From Aquibaculum sediminis (lineage in GTDB: Bacteria > Pseudomonadota > Alphaproteobacteria > Kiloniellales > DSM-21159), in contig NZ_JBFCVK010000007.1 in the NCBI RefSeq assembly GCF_040712085.1, positions 62,001-126,000 on the forward strand: DNA of 64,000 bases, given 5' to 3'. This document shows positions 1-8,931 of this stretch, piece after piece. Made by a program: the position numbers and the translations under genes. How positions within the stretch are numbered: position 1 is the stretch's first letter; each line of letters opens with the position of its first letter. Under the pieces are notes generated by a model. It was given only the letters and a program-made list of their open reading frames with translations. It searched no databases and had not been told where the DNA came from.

Positions 1-700
1 GCAGCACCGCGGCAAAGCTGCGCGCATCGGCCAAAGGGGCCGTCAGCAACCAGCGCTCGTCCTGTCGCTTCGGCACCGCTGCTGCCGCAATCTCGGTTCC
101 GAGACGGGCAGCGTCCCACTCCGTCATCAGGCCCTCCAGGGCCGTCATTCCGTGCACTGCTCCCCCGAACGACTCCCGTTTCCTCAGGGAGGCATAACGC
201 AGAAAGCGTGGATCCGGCGGCAGCGTCGCCAGACCGCCGCCGCGCAACAGAGGCGCGATCAGATTGCGCGGAAAGGGCAAGAGATCGGTCAAACGGTCAA
301 CGGCCACCGGCATATCGGCAGGACAGGCACGCATGAGCCGCAGCACCTTATCGAAAAGCGGCGTCGGGTTGGAGGTAATCAGCAGCTTCGGCGGCCTGGC
401 GCCAAGGCGTGCGGCCAGTTCAGCCTCCTCCTCCCGCGGGTCCAGGACCAGCAGGAGCAAGCCCAAGCAATCGGCGGCAATCAGCAGTTCGATGTGTGTG
501 GGACTGTTGGGCAGAAGCACGGCCACCCGGTCGCCGTGGCCCAGCCCCCCTGGCACCGCTTCGACCAGACCGGCCGCCAGCGCCCGGCCGGCATGCGCCA
601 GGGCCGGAGCCGATGTCGTGCGGCCGAGGAAGTCCACACTGCCTCGCCCTGCGTCAACATAGGCCTGCAGCGCCAACGGCGCCTGACGGCCCGCGGTCAC
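1..700 (-). CDS. AMP-binding acyl-CoA synthetase/ligase, N-terminal part (runs off the window)
   Basis: I translated this open frame from the minus strand; it enters at 700 and stays open to base 1 (about 233 codons). The start is a GTG whose bases overlap the odhB stop (GTGA), so the two are probably translationally coupled. The segment GDRVAVLLPNSPTHIELLIA, about 55-75 residues in, followed by a hydrophobic stretch ending in LDPREEEAEL, matches the N-terminal half of AMP-binding acyl-CoA synthetases. The P-loop (TSGTTG-type) and the C-terminal domain would lie beyond the window. The substrate cannot be told. Its place directly behind odhB, where lpd is often found, is unusual. Confidence 0.68.
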   Translation of the reverse strand, partial: MTAGRQAPLALQAYVDAGRGSVDFLGRTTSAPALAHAGRALAAGLVEAVPGGLGHGDRVAVLLPNSPTHIELLIAADCLGLLLLVLDPREEEAELAARLGARPPKLLITSNPTPLFDKVLRLMRACPADMPVAVDRLTDLLPFPRNLIAPLLRGGGLATLPPDPRFLRYASLRKRESFGGAVHGMTALEGLMTEWDAARLGTEIAAAAVPKRQDERWLLTAPLADARSFAAVL

Positions 701-2436
701 AGGTCCAGAAGCAAGCGCTCGGGATCCTCGATCGCTTCCTTGACCTTGATCAGGAAGGTCACTGCCTCGCGACCATCGACGATGCGGTGGTCGTAGGAGT
801 GCGCGAGGTACATCATCGGCCGAACTTCCACCTGCCCGTTCACGGCCATGGGCCGTTCCTGGATCTTGTGCAGTCCGAGAATGCCCGATTGCGGTGCATT
901 GAGGATCGGCGTGGAGAGCAGCGAGCCGAAGACGCCGCCATTGGTGATCGTGAAGCTGCCACCCTGCATCTCCTCGATCTTGAGCTTGCCGTCGCGCGCG
1001 CGGCCAGCAATCTCGCCAAGCGAGGATTCGATCTCCGCGAAGGACTTGCCGTCGCAATCACGAATGATGGGGACCATCAAGCCCTGGGGTGTCGAGACCG
1101 CCATGCCGATGTCGAAGAACTTGTTGTAGACAATCTCATCCCCGTCGATACGGGCATTGACCGCCGGCACCTCCTTCAGCGCCGCCACCACGGCCTTGGC
1201 GAAGAAGGAGGTAAAGCCCAGCTTCACCCCGTGCTTCTTCTCAAAGCCTTCCTTGTGCTTGGACCGCAGGGCCATGACGGCGCCCATGTCTACCTCGTTG
1301 AAGGTGGTCAACATGGCCGCCGTGTTCTGCGCTTCCTTCAGGCGTCGGGCAATGGTCTGGCGCAGCTTGGTCATGCGCACCCGCTCCTCACGCGGCGAGG
1401 AGTCGGCGGGAGCCGCCGTCGATTTGGGCTCGGCAGTGGGCTGGGAGGCCGGTGCCGGCGCTTGCGCTGCCTGCACCTGAGGCTTTGCCAGCAGTTCCTT
1501 GCGCCCTTCCACCACGGCCAGGACGTCTTCCTTGGTCAGGCGTCCCTTGGGGCCGGTCGCAGGGATGCGCGCCGGGTCCAGGCCATGCTCAGCCACCAGA
1601 TTGGTCACAGCAGGCGAAAGGGTCATGCTCGAGCTTCCGCCCGCGCTCTCCAGGAAGCTCTTCAGGTCGCGCGCCGTGATCTTTCCGCCTTCACCACTGC
1701 GCGGCACCGCACTGGGATCGAGGTCGCCGGTCGTCGCCTCTGCAGGGGCCGCCCTCTCGGGCTGAGCCGCCGCGGGTGCCTTCGCTTCGGGTTCCGCCGC
1801 AGCAGCGGGCTTGCTTGGCGCCGACTTCGCCCCCGCTCCACCGGCGGTGACAGCGCCCAGCACTTCACCCGGTTCGACAGAGGCGCCTTCCGCTGCATCG
1901 ATCCGCGTGAGCACACCGGCCACAGGTGCATTGACTTCGAGACTGACCTTGTCGGTTTCCAGTTCCACCAGGGGCTCGTCCGCGCCCACGCTGTCGCCTT
2001 CCTGCTTCAGCCACTTAGCGACCGAAGCCTCCGCCACGGACTCGCCAAGCGTCGGCACGACAACCTGCTGTTCCTCGCCGCCGCCGGGCTCCTCTTCGCT
2101 CGGCGCGGCCTCGCTCGCTTCTTCCTCGGCGGGTTCTGGTGCAGCGGGCTTGGACTTCTGCGAATCAGCCGCCGGCGCCTTTTCGGCGGGCTGGCCCTCC
2201 CCTTCACCGATGCGGCCCAGCAGTGCATCGACCTCGACGTTGGCGCCCTCTTCCGCCAGGACCTCGCTCAATACACCGGCTGCTGGCGCATTGACCTCGA
2301 GCGTCACCTTGTCGGTTTCAAGCTCCACCAAGGGTTCGTCCGCGGCCACACTCTCGCCGGGCTGTTTCAGCCATTTGGCCACCGTTGCCTCGGTGACTGA
2401 TTCGCCCAGCGTCGGGACCCGGATCTCGGTTGTCAT
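697..2436 (-). CDS. odhB: 2-oxoglutarate dehydrogenase E2, dihydrolipoyl succinyltransferase with two lipoyl domains
   Basis: E2 core enzyme of the 2-oxoglutarate dehydrogenase complex; it moves the succinyl group from the E1 thiamine intermediate to CoA through a swinging lipoyl arm. The 579 residues contain two complete lipoyl domains, about residues 3-77 and 125-200, each with the lipoylation motif ETDKV (first lysine is K43). They are joined by an Ala/Pro/Glu-rich acidic linker. A peripheral subunit-binding domain follows (LSPAVTNLVAEHGLDPARIP, about 275-310), then the acyltransferase domain ending in the catalytic motif SYDHRIVDG. Most bacterial SucB proteins have one lipoyl domain and about 400-430 residues, so this form is long. 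It lies 48 bases after odhA, and GAGAGAG precedes the ATG. Confidence 0.95.
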   Translation of the reverse strand: MTTEIRVPTLGESVTEATVAKWLKQPGESVAADEPLVELETDKVTLEVNAPAAGVLSEVLAEEGANVEVDALLGRIGEGEGQPAEKAPAADSQKSKPAAPEPAEEEASEAAPSEEEPGGGEEQQVVVPTLGESVAEASVAKWLKQEGDSVGADEPLVELETDKVSLEVNAPVAGVLTRIDAAEGASVEPGEVLGAVTAGGAGAKSAPSKPAAAAEPEAKAPAAAQPERAAPAEATTGDLDPSAVPRSGEGGKITARDLKSFLESAGGSSSMTLSPAVTNLVAEHGLDPARIPATGPKGRLTKEDVLAVVEGRKELLAKPQVQAAQAPAPASQPTAEPKSTAAPADSSPREERVRMTKLRQTIARRLKEAQNTAAMLTTFNEVDMGAVMALRSKHKEGFEKKHGVKLGFTSFFAKAVVAALKEVPAVNARIDGDEIVYNKFFDIGMAVSTPQGLMVPIIRDCDGKSFAEIESSLGEIAGRARDGKLKIEEMQGGSFTITNGGVFGSLLSTPILNAPQSGILGLHKIQERPMAVNGQVEVRPMMYLAHSYDHRIVDGREAVTFLIKVKEAIEDPERLLLDL

Positions 2437-2484
2437 GATCGCTCTCTCGTCCTTGGTTCGTCCGGTGGCTGCGAAGGGGGTCGA

Positions 2485-5451
2485 CTACTTTGCCGCTGCG
2501 TGCTGTTCCTCGTCGGCCGCGCGGCGGGTGCCGATGCGCCCGACCCGCGCCATTCCCACGGTGAACGCCTCTTGCAACAGCTGGTTCTGTTCGGCCACGT
2601 GCCGCTGAAAGCGCCCGGTTGCTGGCGACGCCGCGGCCCGCCGACCGGCGTAACGCGGTCGCGGCTTCTTGAAGCCGATCTCATCCGCCGTTTCCTCGAT
2701 GAAGGTCTCGACGAAGGACCAGGCGCCCATGTTCCGCGGCTCTTCCTGGCACCAGACCAGTTCGCAGTGACGGTAGGGCTCGAGCCGTTCCTGCAAAGCA
2801 TCCCAGGGGAAGGGATAGATCTGCTCCAGTCGGATGAGATGCACATCCTTGACCTGATGCTTCTCCTGCTCCTCCAGCAGGTCGTAGTAGACCTTGCCCG
2901 AACAGAGCACGACCTGCTTGGCGTCCTTCGGCTTGCTGGGCAGCTGCGGTTGCACCATGACCCGGTGGAAGGAACTGTCCCCCGTCATGTCCGCCAGGTT
3001 GGACTGGCAGCGCTTGTGCCGCAGCAGCGATTTCGGAGTCATCACCACCAGCGGCTTGCGGAACTCCCGATGGACCTGTCGGCGCAGCGCGTGGAAGAAG
3101 TTGGCTGGCGTGGTGCAGTTCACCACTTGGATATTGTCTTCAGCACAGAGCTGCAGGAAGCGCTCCATCCGCGCGGATGAGTGCTCCGGCCCCTGCCCCT
3201 CGTAGCCGTGGGGCAGCAGCATGACCAACCCGGACATCCGCAGCCACTTGGCCTCGCCGGAAACGAGGAACTGGTCGATGATGATCTGGGCACCGTTGAC
3301 GAAATCGCCGAACTGCGCCTCCCAGAGCGTCAAAGCTTTGGGTTCGGCCAGGGAGTAGCCGTACTCGTAGCCCAGGACCGCCAGTTCGGACAGCGGGCTG
3401 TCGACAATTTCCAGCTTGCCCTGATCCGGCCGGATGTGTTCCAGCGGCTTGTAAATCTCCTCGGTCTTCTGGTCGATCAGCGAAGCATGGCGCTGGGAGA
3501 AAGTGCCGCGATTGCTGTCCTGCCCCGACATGCGCACCGGATGGCCTTCGATCAGCAACGTGCCGAAGGCCAGAGCCTCGGCCGTCGCCCAATCAATCCC
3601 GGTCCCGCTCTCGAACACCTTGCGCTTGTTGTCCAGCTGGCGCTGGATCTTGCGATTGACGTTGAAGCCTTCCGGATAGCTGCACAGCGCTTCGCCGACT
3701 TCCTTCAATTGCTCCTCTGACACGGCCGTGCGACCGCGACGCGGATCGTAGCCCCGCGCAGCCTTGAAGCCGCTCCACGCCCCCTCCAGCCAGTCGGCCT
3801 TGTTGGGCTTGTAGGACTTGGAGGCCTCGAACTCCTGATCCAGCCGGTCGAACCACTGCTGCACCAGCGCATCCGGCTCCTTCTCCGAGACCACCCCCTC
3901 GCTCGAAAGCTGCTGGGCATAGATGTGACGGGTCGAGGGGTGGCCCTTGATCCGCTCGTACATCAGCGGCTGGGTGAAGGCCGGCTCATCGCCCTCGTTA
4001 TGGCCGAAGCGGCGATAACAGAACATGTCGATGACGACGTCCTTCTTGAACGTCTGCCGGAACTCCGTGGCGATGCGCGCCGCATGAACCACGGCTTCGG
4101 GATCGTCGCCGTTCACGTGCAGGATCGGCGCCTGGATGATCTTGGCCACATCCGAGCAATAGGGCCCGGAGCGCGAATTCACCGGATTGGTGGTGAAGCC
4201 GATCTGATTGTTGACGATGAAATGGATGGTGCCGCCGATGCGGTAGCCCTTGAGCTCGGAGAGATCGAGCGTCTCCGGCACCAGCCCCTGGCCCGAGAAG
4301 GCCGCGTCACCATGCAGCAGCAGGGCCATGACCTTGGTGCGGTCACTGTCGCCGCGCTGCTGCTGCTTGGCACGCACCTTGCCGCAGACCACCGGGTTCA
4401 CCGCTTCCAGGTGCGAGGGGTTTGCGGTCAGGGACAGGTGGACCACGTTGCCGTCGAACTCTCGATCCGCCGAAGTGCCAAGGTGGTACTTCACGTCGCC
4501 GGAGCCACCCACATCCTCAGGGTGCGCAGCACCGCCCTGGAATTCGCTGAAGATCGCCTGGAATGGCTTGGCCATGAAGTTGGCCAGCACGTTCAAGCGA
4601 CCGCGGTGCGGCATGCCGATCACCACTTCCTCGAGCCCAAGGTGTCCACCGCGCTTGAGGATCTGCTCCAGCGCCGGGATCATCGCCTCGGCGCCATCCA
4701 GGCCGAAGCGCTTCGTGCCGGTGTACTTGCGGTCCAGAAACTTCTCGAAGGATTCCGCTGCCGTCAGGCGCTCAAGAATGGCGCGCTTGCCGGGAATGGT
4801 GAAGTCGGTCCGATTGTGGTCCCGGGTCTCGATGCGTTCCTGGATCCAGCGCTTCTGGTCCGGATCCTGGATGTGCATGAACTCCACGCCAATGGAACCG
4901 CAGTAGGTCTCGCGCAGCGCCTGCACGATCTCCCGCAGCGTGGCGATCTCCATGCCCAGCACATTGTCGATGAAAATCGGCCGATCCATATCGGAATCGC
5001 TGAAGCCATAGGACTTCGGATCGAGTTCCGGATGCGGCTCGACCTTGACCAGGCCGAGCGGGTCGAGCTGAGCCTCCAGGTGCCCGCGAACGCGATAGGC
5101 GCGGATCAGCATGAGGGCGCGGATCGAGTCCACGGTCGCGGCGCGCACACGCGGATCGTTGATGTCCGCGGGAACCGCGCCGGGCGGCAGCATGGGGCGT
5201 GGCGAGCGGGCCGGCCGGGTGTAGCCGTCGGGGCAGCCCTGGACGCCGGTGTCGCCGGGTTCCGCCCCTTCCGGCCAGTCCACCGCCTCGTTCAGGACCG
5301 CACGGGCATCCTCGTCCAGAGCATCGAAAAACGCCTTCCAGTCCGCCCCCACGGCATCCGGGGAACCGAGATAGGTGGCATAGAGCGCCGCCAGTTCGGG
5401 CGCATGAGGCCCCATCAGCTGCACGTCACCACTCGCCTGTTGCTGCGCCAT
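2485..5451 (-). CDS. odhA: 2-oxoglutarate dehydrogenase E1 component
   Basis: Thiamine-diphosphate-dependent E1 that decarboxylates 2-oxoglutarate and passes the succinyl group to OdhB. The 988-residue protein shows the usual short N-terminal segment (ALYATYLGSPDAVGADWKAF), the conserved region FGLDGAEAMIPALEQILKRG, the active-site loop VIGMPHRGRLNVLANFM, and the transketolase pyrimidine-binding region with SQRHAS. The frame extends 17 codons upstream to a TTG, but that TTG lies inside a GGAAGGAGG stretch. The ATG giving MAQQQASGD is preceded by AAAGAAG and fits the family N-terminus, so I chose it. It sits between sucD and odhB in one minus-strand operon. Confidence 0.95.
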   Translation of the reverse strand: MAQQQASGDVQLMGPHAPELAALYATYLGSPDAVGADWKAFFDALDEDARAVLNEAVDWPEGAEPGDTGVQGCPDGYTRPARSPRPMLPPGAVPADINDPRVRAATVDSIRALMLIRAYRVRGHLEAQLDPLGLVKVEPHPELDPKSYGFSDSDMDRPIFIDNVLGMEIATLREIVQALRETYCGSIGVEFMHIQDPDQKRWIQERIETRDHNRTDFTIPGKRAILERLTAAESFEKFLDRKYTGTKRFGLDGAEAMIPALEQILKRGGHLGLEEVVIGMPHRGRLNVLANFMAKPFQAIFSEFQGGAAHPEDVGGSGDVKYHLGTSADREFDGNVVHLSLTANPSHLEAVNPVVCGKVRAKQQQRGDSDRTKVMALLLHGDAAFSGQGLVPETLDLSELKGYRIGGTIHFIVNNQIGFTTNPVNSRSGPYCSDVAKIIQAPILHVNGDDPEAVVHAARIATEFRQTFKKDVVIDMFCYRRFGHNEGDEPAFTQPLMYERIKGHPSTRHIYAQQLSSEGVVSEKEPDALVQQWFDRLDQEFEASKSYKPNKADWLEGAWSGFKAARGYDPRRGRTAVSEEQLKEVGEALCSYPEGFNVNRKIQRQLDNKRKVFESGTGIDWATAEALAFGTLLIEGHPVRMSGQDSNRGTFSQRHASLIDQKTEEIYKPLEHIRPDQGKLEIVDSPLSELAVLGYEYGYSLAEPKALTLWEAQFGDFVNGAQIIIDQFLVSGEAKWLRMSGLVMLLPHGYEGQGPEHSSARMERFLQLCAEDNIQVVNCTTPANFFHALRRQVHREFRKPLVVMTPKSLLRHKRCQSNLADMTGDSSFHRVMVQPQLPSKPKDAKQVVLCSGKVYYDLLEEQEKHQVKDVHLIRLEQIYPFPWDALQERLEPYRHCELVWCQEEPRNMGAWSFVETFIEETADEIGFKKPRPRYAGRRAAASPATGRFQRHVAEQNQLLQEAFTVGMARVGRIGTRRAADEEQHAAAK

Positions 5452-5558
5452 CGCTTCTTTCAGCGCGGGACCCGCAAGGGCGGCCGCGCCGCCTCCTTCC
5501 AATCAAAGGCCGGGGAAGTCGAATGCAACTCCCCCGGTCTCATTTAACACAGTGCGCG

Positions 5559-6443
5559 CTACTTACCAGCGGCCTGCATGGCCTTGACCATGGAGCTGCC
5601 CAGGCTGGCCGGTGAGTCGGCCACGAAGATGCCTGCCTCCTGCAGCGCCTTGATCTTGAAGTCGGCCGTGTCGTTGCCGCCCGAGATCACCGCACCGGCA
5701 TGGCCCATGCGACGCCCCGGAGGCGCCGTGCGGCCGGCAATGAAACCGCAGACCGGCTTCTTGGTGGCTGCGGCGGCCAGGTATTCGGCACCCTTCACCT
5801 CGGCGTCACCACCGATCTCGCCGATCATGATGATGCCTTCGGTCTCATCGTCGTCGAGGAACATCTCGAGACAATCGACGAAGTCGGTGCCATTGACCGG
5901 ATCGCCGCCGATGCCGATGCAGGTGGACTGCCCCAGCCCCGCTGCGGTGGTCTGGGCAACAGCCTCGTAGGTTAGGGTGCCGGAGCGCGAAACGATGCCG
6001 ATCTTGCCGCGGCGATGGATGTGGCCAGGCATGATGCCGATCTTGCATTCGTCCGGCGTGATGATGCCGGGGCAGTTCGGGCCGATGAGCCGCGCCTTGC
6101 TGTCCACCAGGGCGCGCTTCACCTTCACCATGTCCAGCACCGGAATGCCCTCGGTGATGCAGACCACCAGCTCAATCCCGGCATCGATGGCTTCCAGGAT
6201 GGCGTCGGCTGCGAAGGGCGGCGGGACGTAGATCACGCTCGCGTTGGCGCCGGTGTCGTTCACCGCCTCGGCCACGGTGTTGAAGACCGGTAGGTCCAGG
6301 TGCTTGCTGCCACCTTTGCCCGGGGTCACGCCGCCGGCCATGTTGGTGCCGTAAGCAATCGCCTGCTCGGAATGGAACGTCCCCTGCGCGCCGGTGAAGC
6401 CCTGGCAGATGACCCGGGTGTTCTTGTCGACCAGAACGGCCAT
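5559..6443 (-). CDS. sucD: Succinyl-CoA ligase (ADP-forming) alpha subunit
   Basis: Alpha subunit of succinyl-CoA synthetase, which couples succinyl-CoA cleavage to nucleotide triphosphate formation. The 294-residue protein has the N-terminal CoA-binding Rossmann domain (VICQGFTGAQGTFH, residues 11-24), the motif GPNCPGIITP, and the phosphorylated histidine in GHAGAVISGG (H248). The length is normal for the family. Its ATG overlaps the sucC stop by one base (TGATG), so the subunits are translationally coupled as expected for a 1:1 complex. Confidence 0.97.
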   Translation of the reverse strand: MAVLVDKNTRVICQGFTGAQGTFHSEQAIAYGTNMAGGVTPGKGGSKHLDLPVFNTVAEAVNDTGANASVIYVPPPFAADAILEAIDAGIELVVCITEGIPVLDMVKVKRALVDSKARLIGPNCPGIITPDECKIGIMPGHIHRRGKIGIVSRSGTLTYEAVAQTTAAGLGQSTCIGIGGDPVNGTDFVDCLEMFLDDDETEGIIMIGEIGGDAEVKGAEYLAAAATKKPVCGFIAGRTAPPGRRMGHAGAVISGGNDTADFKIKALQEAGIFVADSPASLGSSMVKAMQAAGK

Positions 6444-7639
6444 CAGTTCGCCTCCTTCACTGCGCTCACGATCTTCTCCGCCGCATCGGCGAGGTTGTCT
6501 GCCGACACGATGGGCAGACCGGACTCCTCCAGGATCTTCTTGCCGAGTTCCACGTTGGTGCCTTCCAGCCGCACGACCAGCGGCACATGCAGGCTGACCT
6601 CGCGCGCCGCGGCGACCACGCCCTCGGCAATGACGTCGCAGCGCATGATGCCGCCGAAAATGTTAACCAGGATGCCCTCGACGTTGGGGTCGGAGAGAAT
6701 GATCTTGAAGGCCGCGGTCACCCGCTCCTTCGTCGCACCACCGCCGACATCCAAGAAGTTCGCCGGCTCGCCGCCGTAGAGCTTGATGATGTCCATGGTG
6801 GCCATGGCCAGGCCGGCGCCATTGACCATGCAGCCGATGTTGCCGTCGAGCTTGATGTAGTTCAGCTCGTGGCGCCCGGCCTCGATCTCCATCGGATCTT
6901 CTTCGTCCTCGTCGCGCATTTCGGCGACGTCAGGATGGCGGAAGAGCGCGTTGTCATCGAAGCCCATCTTGGCATCGAGGGCGATCACCGCCCCCTCGCC
7001 CGTCACCACCAGCGGATTGATCTCCATCAGGGAGACATCGAGCTCGGTGAAGGCCTTGTACATGGCCGCCAGGAACTTCGTGGCCGCGCCCACCTGCTTG
7101 CCCTCGAGGCCCAGCGCGAAAGCGATCTTGCGCGCCTGGAAGGGCATGAGGCCGACGGCCGGATCCACAGGCTCCTTGACGATCCTCTCGGGATGGGAGG
7201 CTGCCACCTCCTCGATCTCCATCCCGCCTTCCGTGGAAGCGACCACCGTCACCCGGCTGCTGGCGCGATCCACGAGCATGGACAGGTAGAGCTCACGAGC
7301 GATGTCGCAGCCTTCCTCGATATAGAGGCGCTTGACCTCCTTGCCCGCGGCCCCGGTCTGCTTGGTGACCAGCACATGGCCCAGCATCGCCTTGGCGTTG
7401 TCCCGGACTTCCTCAATGGACTTGCTGACACGCACACCGCCCTTGCCTTCAGGGTCGTCCTGGAAGCGGCCCGCGCCGCGTCCGCCGGCGTGAATCTGCG
7501 ACTTGACCACCCAGACGGGGCCGCCGAGTTCCTTTGCGGCCGCTTCCGCTTCGTCCGGCGTGTAGGCGACATGCCCGCGGGGCACGGCCACACCGAACTT
7601 CGCGAGCAAGCTCTTCGCCTGATACTCGTGAATATTCAT
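6443..7639 (-). CDS. sucC: Succinyl-CoA ligase (ADP-forming) beta subunit
   Basis: Beta subunit of succinyl-CoA synthetase with the nucleotide-binding ATP-grasp domain. The N-terminus MNIHEYQAKSLLAKFGV is diagnostic of the family. The ATP-grasp region includes KSQIHAGGRGAGRF, and the C-terminal CoA-ligase domain shows the motif GGGATKERV followed by VEGILVNIFGGIMRCDVIA. The 398 residues match the usual length. About 180 bases without a gene separate it from mdh upstream, enough for its own promoter, although the order mdh-sucC-sucD-odhA-odhB is a common alphaproteobacterial operon. Confidence 0.97.
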   Translation of the reverse strand: MNIHEYQAKSLLAKFGVAVPRGHVAYTPDEAEAAAKELGGPVWVVKSQIHAGGRGAGRFQDDPEGKGGVRVSKSIEEVRDNAKAMLGHVLVTKQTGAAGKEVKRLYIEEGCDIARELYLSMLVDRASSRVTVVASTEGGMEIEEVAASHPERIVKEPVDPAVGLMPFQARKIAFALGLEGKQVGAATKFLAAMYKAFTELDVSLMEINPLVVTGEGAVIALDAKMGFDDNALFRHPDVAEMRDEDEEDPMEIEAGRHELNYIKLDGNIGCMVNGAGLAMATMDIIKLYGGEPANFLDVGGGATKERVTAAFKIILSDPNVEGILVNIFGGIMRCDVIAEGVVAAAREVSLHVPLVVRLEGTNVELGKKILEESGLPIVSADNLADAAEKIVSAVKEAN

Positions 7640-7821
7640 GCTGTTGCGCTCATTTCTTCCAAGGAAAGTTTAGAATGAAGCTGTCGAAACACGCTCCGCC
7701 CCACACCCATGTTTTCCGGCGCCTTCGCCTCCCGGTGGCACTTTAACAGCCTGCCGAAACGGCGCAACCGGCGCCGGAAATACCTGGGATCGAGGCGATC
7801 GGTCTCGCCGCATGCGCCAGA

Positions 7822-8778
7822 TCACGCGCCTTCGAGATTCTTGCAGGCGTCGATCAGTCCGCGCACCGCATTCACCGAGTGGGTGAAGCCGTCCATTTCG
7901 GTTTCGTTGAGTTCGAGTTCCACGATCCGCTCAATGCCTTCCGCACCGATCACCGCCGGCACGCCGACATAGAAGCCGTCCACACCATATTCGCCGGACA
8001 GATAGGCGGCGCAGGGCAGCACACGCTTCTTGTCCTTGAGGTAGCTCTCCGCCATGGCAATGGCCGAGGAGGCCGGGGCGTAGAAGGCCGAGCCGGCCTT
8101 GAGCAGGCCCACGATCTCGGCGCCGCCATTGCGGGTGCGATCGACGATGGCGTCGAGCTTTTCCTGGGTGATCCAGCCCATCTTCACCAGATCCGGCAGC
8201 GAAATGCCGGCCACGGTGGAGTGGCGCACCATCGGCACCATGGTGTCGCCATGACCGCCGAGCACGAAGGCCGAGACATCCTCCACGGAAACCTGCATCT
8301 CTTCGGCCAGGAAGTGGCGGAAGCGCGCGGAATCGAGCACGCCAGCCATACCCACCACCTTGTTGTGCGGCAGGCCGCAGGCCTCGCGCAGGACCCAGAC
8401 CATGGCATCCAGCGGATTGGTGATGCAGATGACAAAGGCGTCCGGCGCATGCGTCTTGATGCCCTCGCCGACCGCCTTCATGACCTTCATGTTGGTGGCC
8501 AGCAGGTCGTCGCGGCTCATGCCCGGCTTGCGCGGAATGCCGGCGGTGACGATCACCACATCCGCGCCGGCGATGGCCGAATAGTCGCTGGCGCCGGAAA
8601 AGTTGGCATCGAAGCCTTCGACCGGAGCGGACTGGGCAATGTCCAGTGCCTTGCCCTGGGGAATGCCGTCGACGATGTCGAAGAGCACGACGTCGCCCAG
8701 TTCCTTCAAGCCCGCCAGCAGGGCCAGCGTGCCACCGATGTTGCCTGCGCCGACCAGCGCGATCTTGTTGCGTGCCAT
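7822..8778 (-). CDS. mdh: Malate dehydrogenase (LDH-like type)
   Basis: NAD-dependent malate dehydrogenase of the TCA cycle. The 318-residue protein begins with the Rossmann motif ALVGAGNIGGTLALLAG. It carries the substrate-binding loop GIPRKPGMSRDDLLATN with the conserved arginines, the motif NPLDAMVW, and the catalytic histidine in GGHGDTMVP. The LDH-like sequence type is the one typical of alphaproteobacteria. It heads the minus-strand TCA-cycle block. Confidence 0.96.
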   Translation of the reverse strand: MARNKIALVGAGNIGGTLALLAGLKELGDVVLFDIVDGIPQGKALDIAQSAPVEGFDANFSGASDYSAIAGADVVIVTAGIPRKPGMSRDDLLATNMKVMKAVGEGIKTHAPDAFVICITNPLDAMVWVLREACGLPHNKVVGMAGVLDSARFRHFLAEEMQVSVEDVSAFVLGGHGDTMVPMVRHSTVAGISLPDLVKMGWITQEKLDAIVDRTRNGGAEIVGLLKAGSAFYAPASSAIAMAESYLKDKKRVLPCAAYLSGEYGVDGFYVGVPAVIGAEGIERIVELELNETEMDGFTHSVNAVRGLIDACKNLEGA

Positions 8779-8931
8779 GGAAAACTCCCCGGATTCGAGG
8801 CCGCTTCGACAAGGGGTCGAACGGCTATCGTTGCGCCGAAAAAACGCGGAAAAAGGACCGCCGCTGTTTACGACCTTTGCCGGTTGGACACAAGGCGGCG
8901 TCGCCTTCTGACTAGCGGCCGGCCGTCCAGA

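Noticed and set aside
409..2400. Long plus-strand frame of 663 codons opposite odhB
   Set aside because: Mirror of high-GC third codon positions; the minus-strand odhB explains the region with clear domains and the translation has Arg/Gly/His-rich shadow composition.
3925..5547. 540-codon plus-strand frame opposite odhA
   Set aside because: Shadow of odhA; no recognisable domain and no ribosome-binding site.
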